Assembly (NCBI GenBank): GCA_002104985.1
Contig: MCGO01000334.1
Span: forward strand, 1 to 31,338
Origin: Rhizoclosmatium globosum
Taxonomy: Eukaryota > Chytridiomycota > Chytridiomycetes > Chytridiales > Chytriomycetaceae
Direction of reading: 5' to 3'
DNA length: 31,338 nt
The translations under genes and the position numbers were made by a program. Under the pieces are notes generated by a model that did not search any database, was not told where the DNA came from, and was given only the letters and a program-made list of their open reading frames with translations. Of this stretch, positions 9,175-20,300 are shown piece after piece. Each line of letters starts with the position of its first letter. Position 1 is the first letter of the stretch.

Positions 9175-10388
9175 ATGGGTATATCAGAAACCTGCTCCGG
9201 CTCAACAGCGTGCACAATCGGCCTACAATACGTAATCCCATCACTGTAAGCCTCCTCCGCCCTCAAGCCCACACAACCATCATAAAATCTCAATCTCAAT
9301 CACAACCACAACCAATACATCACTAACCCACCAACCCTATAAAAAAAAACAGCGGCGCAATAGCATCCTGCTGCCTCTGCATATCCCCCCTCCCAACCGT
9401 AAACCGCTGCCTCCTCGACCGCAAAACCGGATCCACAAACACACTTCCATACGCCCTCTGCGCCGCAAACTCACTCGTCTGGATCACATACTGTACGACA
9501 CCCCCTATTTAACAAAGCCCCGCCCCCCCCCCCTCCACTCTTAGACTATTTTCTCACACACTCCCAACCCCAACTCCTTCCTATCAAAAAAAAACTAATT
9601 ATCTCTACCAAAAAAAAAAAAAGCATGGTACATAAAAGACTACTTTGTCTTCTCCCCCAACGTATTCGGGTACCTCGCATCCCTCTACTTCACGCTCGTC
9701 CTCCTCCCCATTTCGCCGCCAGAGAAGCAAGGGGCGACGATAAAAGCACTGCTCGGACTCTCCGGGTTCGTTTTGATTTCAGTTGGGGTTTTGGTGATTG
9801 CGGATGTGGAGAGGGAGACGGGGTTGGTTGTTATGGGGGTTATAGCGAATTTGGTGTTGAGTTGAGTTGTGGGGGAGTTTATTGGGGGTTGGGGAGGGTA
9901 TTAATCGACGAAACTTTTTTTGTTGTAGTTATCTTTTATGCAAGTCCTTTGGCTGTTTGTTGGAAGGTGATTAAGGAGCGGGATTCGTCCGCGTTGGATG
10001 CTTTGTTGACACTTGCGACGTGAGTCTTTCATTTTTCTTTTGAATTTCTCTACTAATTTGTTTGTTGGTTTTGGGCTTTTGATAGGGCAATCAACTGTAT
10101 TCTGTGGTCAGCGTATGGAATCGCCTTGGGGAATTGTAAGTACTTCCTCTCTCAGCACACATCTGCGCCTGACACACTCTTTTTTCTTTTAAAAAAACAG
10201 ATTTTATCGCAGTTCCAAACGGACTTGGACTTGTGTTTTCGTTGTTTCAAGGGTTTCTGATTTGGCGATATGGGCGTGCTAAGCAGGATGTGGAGGGAGG
10301 TGGAGCGTATACTCCAGCAGCATCAGGTTTACTTCCACGGGCCGACGATGACGACAGTGTGAAGGGAGAAATGCTCCAAGCCAAATGA
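9175..10388 (+). CDS. SWEET/MtN3 family sugar transporter, upstream tandem copy
   Basis: SWEETs are seven-TM facilitative sugar transporters made of two three-helix MtN3 repeats and a linker helix. Six exons: 9175-9245, 9353-9492, 9624-9860, 9929-10019, 10086-10135 and 10201-10388, giving 258 aa. MtN3 repeat 1 has ISPLPTVNRCL, an N..LVWITYSWY segment and SPNVFGYLASLYF. Repeat 2 has ASPLAVCWKVIKERDS, INCILWSAYGIAL and VPNGLGLVFSLFQGFLIW. The paired PN motifs correspond to the substrate-pocket asparagines of the family. The cytosolic tail is acidic. Exon phases and the lengths of exons 2-5 (140, 237, 91 and 50 nt) are identical to the downstream copy. Introns contain long homopolymers: poly-A at 9341-9349 and 9610-9622, poly-C near 9520. 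Exon 2 and early exon 3 use very C-rich codons, late exon 3 very G-rich ones. Confidence 0.88.
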
Positions 10389-10533
10389 TTCACAGCTTTG
10401 TTTTAAACCTTATTTACTTGCCTTCCATACAGTCCGAGGCTAGATTTTTATTGAAGATTATATAAAAGTAGAATGTTTTAAGAGATAGGTTTGTTCCGAC
10501 ATCAACCCTAAGTCATAAATAATCAATATAGAA

Positions 10534-11622
10534 ATGGGAGTCGCGGAAACGTGTGCCGGAGCATCAGCAGCATGCACCACGATCCTCAAGTACATCGTAC
10601 CTACTTTGTAAGCGTTATCCGTGATAGTTTGATGATGTTACTCTGACACTGGATGCAAAAGGGGAGGAATGTCAGCTGTCTTCTTGTGCATGTCACCACT
10701 TCCAACAGTCAAACGATGTCTTGAAGCAGGAACAACGGGCGCTGTGAACACTCTTCCATATGCACTTCAAGTAGTAAATACACTTGGATGGGTGGTGTAC
10801 TGTGAGTAACCTGCTTACATGTACATACCTTCCTACCTACCACCTAAGGTATGAGTACTAACACCCAAGTAAACCTTACCCAGCCTGGTACCTCAAAGAC
10901 TACTTTGTCTTTGTGCCAAACACAATTGGATACATTGCCTCGCTCTACTTCACTCTGATGCTGCTTCCAATCACTCCCGCAAAGACAAGGACAACTGCAA
11001 TCAGACTACTTGTTGGACTGACGGCCCTGCTTGTCACAAGTGTCGGCTTTGTGTACATTACTGATGTGGCTCATGAGACAGGCGATCTTATTATGGGCTC
11101 ACTGGCGAATCTGTTTCTCAGTTGAGTTGGCCCTTGTTATGCTTGTTGTTATGCTTATCTTTGGTATTTATTCTATTTGGTATTAGTCATCTTCTTTGGT
11201 AGTCCTTTGATGGTCTTTTATACTGTCATTAAGAACAAGGATGCTAGTACTTTGGATTCCTTGTTGACGTTTGCAACGTGAGCCCATCATCTCGGAACTG
11301 CCACGTATAAACACTCACAACTCTTTTTCACCCAGTATAACCAACTGCATTTTGTGGACTGCTTATGGGTTCGCTTTACAGAACTGTAAGTCCTTTCGAT
11401 TACTCTGATTCCCACCATGACTCACTTGGATATCTTGCAGGGTTCATTGCCGCCCCCAACGGTGTCGGCCTGATTTTCGGATTGATTCAGCTCTTCCTTT
11501 TGCTCAAATACAAGAAACGTCGTGATTTGGGATCACCCGATAGATCCACACCGGAGACATTAGTTCCAGAGTTGGAGGAGGGAATCGCCGCAGAGAACAT
11601 GGAGCTGATGAAATCCAATTGA
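10534..11622 (+). CDS. SWEET/MtN3 family sugar transporter, downstream tandem copy
   Basis: Paralogue of the upstream SWEET. Six exons: 10534-10607, 10662-10801, 10884-11120, 11187-11277, 11336-11385 and 11441-11622, giving 257 aa. It starts MGVAETCAGASA against MGISETCSGSTA in the first copy. MtN3 repeat 1 has MSPLPTVKRCLEAG and VPNTIGYIASLYF. Repeat 2 has GSPLMVFYTVIKNKDAS, TNCILWTAYGFAL and APNGVGLIFGLIQLFLL, and the tail is basic then acidic (KYKKRRDLG). The same unusual donor GTTGAG is used after exon 3 in both copies, supporting a tandem duplication. Its codon use is more even than that of the first copy. The gene starts 145 bp after the first copy's stop. Glucose or another monosaccharide is the likely substrate class, but specificity cannot be read from the sequence. 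Confidence 0.9.
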
Positions 11623-11862
11623 GTTTAATTTATTCGTTTATTTTTTTGTTGTGGGTACATATCGAATAATGCAGTACAAGAAGTAAGAAGTTGACTTTTA
11701 AATCAAATGGTTTATTTTTGACGCAAATCCCCTCGCATGTATTACCATGATCGGGTTAATAATGACGGTATAATCTCAGCCAATATGAAAGGGCACCCGT
11801 TTGCGCAAAGAGAGAGAAAGATAAGAAGAAAGATAAAAGGACTTCACAGGCAGGAAGGAAGC
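11623..11862. other. convergent intergenic region, SWEET and THI4 3' flanks
   Basis: 240 bp between convergent stop codons. A-rich stretches are compatible with transcript ends from both sides. Nothing else was recognised. Confidence 0.4.
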
Positions 11863-13042
<1,180 letters not shown>

Positions 13043-13352
13043 TGTGGATTGTTTGAGGTTTTGGGTTGACTTTTTTTCGTTATCTTTTTTGTGTGGGGCA
13101 CTCTCGTTTCTCGATTTATACGGATGCTTTTTGGGGGGAGATTCGGGACATTTCAAAACACGTCATTTGTAATTCTTCCGGATCTGGAAAAAGGATCGAG
13201 CTTGGATTCGTCTCTTTCTTTTATTGTATCTGCTGTTATCTTCCTCTGATATATGGAAATAAAATAGTGAGATCAATAGTAACCATCCAGACCAAACTCT
13301 GACGTTATTAAACGAGGTACGAATTATATTTCATATGGTAAGATAAGAAAGA
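13043..13352. promoter_or_regulatory. THI4 promoter and amine oxidase 3' flank
   Basis: 310 bp between two minus-strand genes. The part nearest THI4 (13060-13240) is rich in T on the plus strand, so A-rich on the THI4 strand. Apparent short plus-strand frames look non-coding. I looked for TPP-riboswitch core motifs (CUGAGA and a downstream CCUGAU) on the THI4 strand and did not find them. Confidence 0.4.
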
Positions 13353-14940
13353 TTAGAAAGTCATGTACACCACAAGAACTATCAACACTACAACACCCAT
13401 CACAACAAATGTCTTCCAATTCCCTTTCACAAGATCTTCTTCCTCTTCCTTCTCCTCCTCACTTCCCTCCCCGAAGCCCTTCTCCTTCTTCTCAAAATCC
13501 TCATCAACGCCCTCAACCTTCTTCAAAACCTGTTCCGCAGCCCTCCGTCCACTCAAAAGCGCTCCATGAACAGTCGCAAAATGCGTCTCAATAGTATGCT
13601 CCCCCGCAAACACAACCTTCCCACCTCCAACCGGCCGCGTCCAAACCGCCTGATCCGAAAACTCGCTCCCTTTACTCAAATAGCTATAACTCCCACAAGA
13701 ATACTTTTCGTTTCTCCATCGCGTGACTGTATGCGATAAAAGAGGGGTGGGTGCGCCAAAGAGATGCGTGAGGTGGTTGAGGAATATGGGGACGACTTTT
13801 TCGTCGGGAAGGGTTTCGAGCCAGTCTGCTACGTTGGCTGCGTAGTATGCGACTATGATGTTTGGGTCGCCGTTGTATTGAATACCGGCTTTGAGGTTAA
13901 AGAGGAGGATGAACGCGTCAGAGGGTCCTCCATGAGGGGATAAGTCGAGGTGGGATTGGAATCCGTGGGTGGATGGAGGCCAGAAGGATTTCTCGAATGT
14001 GAGGATAGTTTTATCGAGGAGGCCGAATCCAAGGGTTTTGATGGAGTGTTGGTAGGCGGGTGGGAGTGGTGGAGTAAACTTTGGAGCGTGGGGAGACTTC
14101 ATGACACCAAGTGGAATCGTCGAGACGATTGTTTTAGCGTGATAGATTCCTCTTGAAGTAAAGATTGTGACAAATTCCCCGGAGTAGTCGATAGATTGAA
14201 CCTCGCATCCAAATCGGAATTCAGTGGAGCGCATTTCACGGATCAGCTTCTCTAGCAACCACCGATATCCCTTCACCGGAATGACATTATCGCCTTCAAA
14301 GTTTCCCTCCCCAGCCTTCTCTCCAATACTAAGTTCATCCAACTCAGCGCCCTCAACATTCTCAAATTCCCGTCCAACAAACACCTTCTCCACACAATTC
14401 GCACACACAAGAACCTTTCCAGGTGGACACGTACCAAAGATGCATTTTCCACTCCATTCAACATCACGTGCCATGAAAGCAGCGAAGCTACCTCTTCCGC
14501 CCTTTTTGTAAGCCTCAACACATCGCTCACCTAATTGTTCCACGGCTTCAAGACACTTTGACGCAACTTTTGGGTCCACTAAAGCGCCGTGTTTGTTGAA
14601 CATTTTCGTGTGTTCCCAGTCAGAGGGAAGAGACACATTGTCAATAAGGTGGAGAAGAGGGTTCAAGTTGGCCTCGGTTCCGTGAATCCACCTGTTACTC
14701 CAACACTGTTTAAGCCAACCAAGTGTTAATTCTCATTGCGAATACACTCAACTGAGCTCCGAGTTCAACTGCCACATTGTCCTGTCCAAACGGGTACATT
14801 GTATTGATTCTGCCTCCGATTCGGTCCCTCGCTTCAAGAACCAGCACTCGCAACCCCTTCTTGTCCATTTCAGATGCAGCTGATATGCCACTCATTCCGG
14901 CGCCAATCACAATCACATCGTATTCAGGTCTGGATCTCAT
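13353..14940 (-). CDS. flavin-containing amine (polyamine-type) oxidase with C-terminal membrane anchor
   Basis: FAD-dependent oxidase of the monoamine/polyamine oxidase superfamily. Two exons: 14940-14753 and 14691-13353, giving 508 aa. The start ATG lies 10 codons before the FAD-binding motif [15 protein letters not shown], followed by [11 protein letters not shown]. Joining across the intron gives [19 protein letters not shown], the expected LGAQWIHG block. The mid-domain [18 protein letters not shown] carries the lysine that LSD1/PAO-type enzymes use near flavin N5. The C-terminal FAD block is [19 protein letters not shown] followed by [10 protein letters not shown]. Then come a very acidic Glu/Lys-rich linker and a hydrophobic terminal helix ([18 protein letters not shown]) ending at the stop codon, typical of tail-anchored proteins. 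The substrate is not determinable; spermine/spermidine or another amine is likely. Coding strand composition switches from C-rich to G-rich near 13735. Confidence 0.9.
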
Positions 14941-15169
14941 TCCGGTTTGTTCCTAGCTGATTCAGGTTTTTCCTTACTTCTTTTCTCAATATGGAAGCGA
15001 TCTTTCTTGGTCTTTGTCCTCTCATCCAAACAATAGATACTGCTCGCGTTTCTCTATTATCTAATATCCTCGAATGTTTCATTTTTAATTGTTCAATTCT
15101 CTCCCTCTTTTTCCAGCGAAGTTGTGTCTGAAAAACCCTCAACAAAAACACACACTCAAAACCAACGAA
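14941..15169. promoter_or_regulatory. divergent promoter region, amine oxidase and sulfotransferase
   Basis: 229 bp between divergent starts. A pyrimidine-rich stretch (TCTCTCCCTCTTTTTCC) lies at about 15097-15113, upstream of the sulfotransferase start. No specific site was assigned. Confidence 0.4.
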
Positions 15170-16302
15170 ATGGAGGCCCAACTTCCTGAACGCACTATCC
15201 TCTGCTTTATTGATGGACATAATGACACGTCCATCTGGGACACTCTCCGCCTTGGAGAAGGTGATGTCCTCGTGAACACTTATGGAAAGAGTGGTATGTT
15301 ATTGTCATTGTTTGACTATTCAAGCATTCAAACCTTCTAACTCCAATCCCACCTTTTACCTCGTTCAACAATGAAAAGGTACAACTTGGATGCAACAAAT
15401 CTGCCGCCAAATCTATGCAAAAGGCGTCGAATCAACTGAAAACATCCACCTGGTTTGTATAGTCCCATCTCATTTTTTTGCCAAGCCCAAATCGTCACAA
15501 CAAACTCCCACTAATAGCATCTTTAACATCACCCAGAAATCCCCATGGGTCGAAATGAAACTCTCCCGCGCAAAAGTAGAATCCCTCGCCTCAGATCCAT
15601 CAATCCCACACAAAATATTCAAATCCCACGCCCCACTCACCGCAATCCACTACCAACCCGACGTAAAATACATCCACGTGGTGCGTGAATGCAAAGACGC
15701 GTTGGTCTCATACCACAACCACTTGCAAGCATTCCAGCCGGACGCAAGGGAACTGCTTGAACAACCGGCACAGGAAACAACGCTTTCAGAGTTGATTCAG
15801 ATGTGGCTTGTGGATGGGAAGCCGTTGTGGCCGTACTTTGATCATGTCAAGTCGTGGTGGCAGTACCGTCATTTACCGAGTATTCTGATTCTGCATTATC
15901 AGGATTTGTTGGATGATTTGGAAGGGAATGTGCGGAGAGTTGCTGCATTCTTGGAACAAGGTATGTATCAGTTTTCCGTTGTTGGTGACTGATGAAAGAC
16001 ATGTATTTTAACAACAACTCCATTAAACCAATGCAGATCTCATCGATGATGAAATCAAAAATGTTGTCCACCAATCTTCGTTTGCGTACATGAAGCAAAA
16101 TGAAGCCATGTTCCAACCATCCGACGCGATTCTTGTTCCTGGTCATTTCATCAACAAGGGAACCAACAAGCGCTGGAAGGATCTCATGACTTCTGATGAA
16201 GTGCAAGCATTTGAAAACGCGTATGCCGCACATTTCTCGCCTGAACTGATTGAGTTTGTAAAGTATGGATCCAAAGGACCATCTCCCCCCATTGCTTGCT
16301 AA
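15170..16302 (+). CDS. PAPS-dependent sulfotransferase, cytosolic SULT type
   Basis: Transfers sulfate from PAPS to a small acceptor. Four exons: 15170-15293, 15379-15452, 15537-15960 and 16037-16302, giving 295 aa, typical for cytosolic SULTs. The 5'-phosphosulfate loop TYGKSGTTWMQQI is restored across intron 1. The catalytic histidine is in IFKSHAPL. The 3'-phosphate-binding block is VKYIHVVRECKDALVSYHNH with the conserved Arg and Ser. The C-terminal PAPS contact is GHFINKGTNKRWKDLMT, equivalent to the RKGxxGDWK signature. No signal peptide or TM segment was seen, so the enzyme is probably soluble. The acceptor is unknown. An AATAAA lies near 16333. It is convergent with the dolichyl-diphosphatase gene; only 43 bp separate the stop codons. 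Confidence 0.9.
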
Positions 16303-16345
16303 GTATAGTTTGTGCCGAGTACAGTATCTCAAATAAAATAACATT

Positions 16346-17114
16346 TTATATATAATCATGCTCCTTGAGGTAGATAGTTGAAGCCAGAAACACAACGAGT
16401 CCAACAGTAGACGCCAAGAAATTACTCCGTGTTGCCGCCAACAAAGCAATATACTCTGACTCTGCAAATAGATGCAAAGTATACCGCCTCCAGATCCATC
16501 CAAACACAACACCCAACACAGATCCAGCGCCAACTTGCTCAAAGTTGTGATGCCCAAGGTACACGCGGGACCACACAACGACAAAGCACGCAACAAGAAC
16601 CGCCGAATTAATTGCAATTGTTTCGAATGAATGGCCCCAGATCCGATCCGATAATTCAGACAGGTGATCCAGCTCATCAGCAACCCACAAACACGCATAA
16701 CAGCCCATAAACATGCTATTCGTTCCACGCTGTTACCAACAAATCAAATGCAAAGCCAAGCACTCACATTGCCGCCGAATGCGACGACGGCATTCCAAAG
16801 TCTTCTTTTGAACCTGAACTTGGTCGGGGCTGTCGAATCGCCTTCTTGAGTGTCTTTGCGATCCTGTTTTTGTTGGTTGTTTGTTTGATTCAGTTTGATT
16901 CAAGGGGAACTGTGAAGGGGGGATCATTACAGAACAATCAGGATGGATCCAATGAAGTAGTGAAGGGAGTCAGCTGAGAACTGTGTTCCAACCATCATTA
17001 CTGCTGTGATCACCATCACTATTGGTCCCGTCTGTATCGATATTCACACATAGTTACTACGTTGACAAGGAGCTTGGAGACGCACAATCAAACCTTCTCT
17101 AGAACTTGAAGCAT
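16346..17114 (-). CDS. dolichyl-diphosphatase, PAP2 family (Cwh8/DOLPP1-like)
   Basis: Hydrolyses dolichyl diphosphate on the ER luminal side, recycling the lipid carrier of N-glycosylation. Minus-strand exons: 17114-17094 (7 codons), 17031-16931, 16863-16768 and 16715-16346, giving 195 aa. All three PAP2 signatures are present: KKAIRQPRP (block 1), FGMPSSHSA (block 2) and SRVYLGHHNFEQ (block 3). Block 3 ends in Gln instead of the usual Asp, as in the dolichyl-diphosphatase branch, which favours this over a general lipid phosphatase. Several hydrophobic helices surround the motifs. The first exon (MLQVLEK) is short and inferred from frame and a GTTTGA donor; an in-frame ATG at about 17016 is an alternative start. 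Usual family members are slightly longer at the N-terminus. Confidence 0.82.
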
Positions 17115-17321
17115 CTCCCCTCTTCTTTTTTTCAGACACTTCTCATATTCATTAATTCTAGACAACTCTTTTCTTTCTCTCTCTCTCTCTCATTTCTATA
17201 AATTAACTCTTAACAAAAAGAAAATAATTCAGACACAAATTGGGCTTCGTCAAACAGAAAGCAAAGCACATCCTAAAACTTGTGGCTCAAAAAGAACCAA
17301 AAAACAAATCACCACTGCCAA
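17115..17321. promoter_or_regulatory. divergent promoter with a CT microsatellite
   Basis: 207 bp between the dolichyl-diphosphatase and LRR gene starts. A (CT)n tract lies at about 17175-17191, close upstream of the LRR start. Pyrimidine tracts are common near fungal transcription starts. Confidence 0.45.
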
Positions 17322-20300
17322 ATGCATCTCGCCTTTGTTGTGGCTGCTGCAACTGCCGCCATTGTCGCTGCAGATGCTTCTCCGCTCACAGACTGCCAAA
17401 TCCTCAGCAACGCCTGGGCAACTCAGTTTCCTGACAACCCAAGTGACCCATACGCGTGTTTGAAGCAACCTGGGATCACTTCAAACGACAACAAACACAT
17501 TGATGCAATGTAACGTCTCCTCTCTTTTCGTCGCCTACGTCCTCAATCAACTCACTAACCCGGCTTATCTCATGGAAACCCAGTGAATTCAACAACAAAC
17601 CAGAGTTGGTTGGAACTCTCCCAGACTTGAGTGGCCTTACAATGTGCACCACATTGTTCGTGTTTATTTATTATGGTTTTGTTATTGCATTGTTTTCATT
17701 AATTTGTGAAAAACAGGAGTTTGTGGACAACAGGCTTGACAGGACCTATTCCAAGTTTGCCTCCAAACTTGTATGGACTTACACTTGTCGATGCGGGATT
17801 TACTGGAACCATTCCCCTGGAGCTTCCTCAGACATTGGTCGTGCTGTATGTATCGTTTATCTTAAGTTGGCCCTCCTCTGCTTACAACAAAAACCCTCCA
17901 GAAACTTAAAACAGACACAACTTTCCGGGCCGTTCCCAAAGCTCCCAAACACAGTAACAACAGTGTAAATATTCGCTTTTCTTGGGATTAAGGGGTTGAA
18001 GGGATGATATTCATATATTTTTTGTAGATACTTGAATGATAACTTGTTGTCGGGCTCAATTCCAGCGACATTGCCGCCAAACCTTGCGACGTTGTAAGAA
18101 TTTTTCACCACAACTTGAAAAAAGGTATTCAATTAAATCTGACATCTTTATTGTAGGAATCTTATGAACAACTCTTTCAATGGCGTACTTCCAGATGTAG
18201 TTAAAAACTTCAATGCAGCGTTAGTCTCCCATAAATGAAAACTGCAGTCTGATTTTACATCTTCTTCAATCACTACCACAGAAACTTTGACGGCAACTGC
18301 TTCGACAACGCTATCGCCTTTAACGTCAAGAACCGTGCTGACTGTTCCACCCCAGTCTCATCAACCACCGCCATCCCAACCACCGCCAGCACAATCACCA
18401 CCATCTCCCAATCCCCAGTTTCCACAAACTCTCCAACAACTCTCACAGATTGTCAAATTCTGAACAAGGCGTGGCCCTCGCAATTCCCAAACACTGATTC
18501 ATATGGATGTCTCAAGGATCCTGCCATTACTTCACGCGACAACGAGCACATTTACTCCATGTACGTGTTGTGTTTTTTTTAAAACTGTGGTTTGTCTGTT
18601 CGATTAAGCAGTATTCCCGTTTTGTACAGTCAATTCAGCAATAAGCCAGACCTTTCTCTGCCGGATCTGAGTGGACTTACCAAATGCGCGAGCTTGTTTG
18701 TATCCTTTTTAAGATTGATGTTGGTATTAATGTTATTGATAGGAGTTTGTGGTCGACTGGTTTGAATGGACCGATTCCTAATTTGCCGCCAAATCTGTAC
18801 GGTCTCACTATCGTCGACAGTGGTGTGACTGGAACTATCCCGTCGAATTTACCAGCTACTTTGACTGTCTTGTGAGTGTCTTAGTTTTGCCTGGCTGAGT
18901 TCGGAATACCAACGTTTACATAAAGGAACTTAAATAACAACAAAATATCTGGTCCGTTTCCAAAGCTTTCTAATTCCATGACTGGACTGTAAGTGCACTT
19001 GAATTTGATTGTTTTCAATCTCTGATATTCTGTTTATTAGTTCCTTGGCCAACAATCAATTATCAGGCTCGATTCCTGATTCTCTCCCTTCAAACCTTTA
19101 CTACTTGTGAGTCGCATCAAAAGACCTTCCTGGATTTGATCACTCATTTTACTCATCAACGCCCAGTGATGTTTCAAATAACACTTTGACTGGGAGAATT
19201 CCAGCAGTCCTTGCTGCCTCTAACAACAACTTAAAGCCGTGAGTACTTTCCCCAATTACGCAGCGAACCATCACACTAAAATTTAAATACCCAGACAACT
19301 GAGTGGAAACTGTTTCGATAATGCTGCTTCCTTTGGGGCTACAAACCGTGATGATTGTCAACCCGTGCAGCCTGTTGTTTCGACGGCCACAAATACTATG
19401 GCTGTGTCAACTCGTACTACAAGCGACGTGATATCTACGACTGTGTCAACTCGTACTACAAGCGACGTGATATCTACGACAGTCACCCCTGTGAACCTTA
19501 CTGACTGCCAAATATTGAGCCTTGCTTGGCCATCACAATTCCCTGTTAATGCAGACCCTTACGCATGCTTAACAATGCCAGGAATCGAGTCTCGGGACAA
19601 TAAATACATTAATACCATGTAAGTCGCATTTTCGACTGTAATGTCAATCTAAAACGTTGTTTCAGTTCGTTCTATCAAAAAGATTTCACTGGACCGATGC
19701 CAGACTTGAGCGGTCTTACCAAATGTGGAAGCTTGTGAGTTCGATGTCAATTTCAGCTTTGCGTGCTCTAAAGAATTGGCTGGTTCCCAATAGGTACTTG
19801 ACTTCTACAAAAGTTTCTGGCCCACTTCCAAACCTTCCCCCAAACCTGTACAACCTTGGTCTTTCTGATAACAACTTGACGGGACCCCTACCATCCGTTT
19901 GGCCAGCTCATTTAAGCACTTTGTATGGACATTTTTTTCCTCAAGGATCTGAACTGATTCAACTGCTCCAGGAACCTTCGAAACAACCAAATCGCAGGAC
20001 CGTTCCCAAATCTTCCGAATACTTTGACTGGGGTGTAAGTTTTGTTTTGTGATACGTGCAGTTGCCCCAATACTTTCTGTTGATAGGTTCTTAAGCAATA
20101 ACATGCTTTCTGGATCCATACCGGACAGCATACCACCATTCTTGAATGCTTTGTAAGCTTTCATTCTTTTGACTTGGTAAAATATGAAGTTAATTTTGGT
20201 GTAAGCGATGTGAGCAACAATAAGCTGGACGGTTTCATTCCTTCAAGTCTGTCTCCGCGTCTCAACTTTAATCCGTGAGTTCGTGTTGTTTGATTTTATA

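Noticed and set aside
15847..16728. Minus-strand open frame of 293 codons
   Set aside because: It overlaps sulfotransferase exons antisense and runs out of frame through dolichyl-diphosphatase sequence; no motifs.
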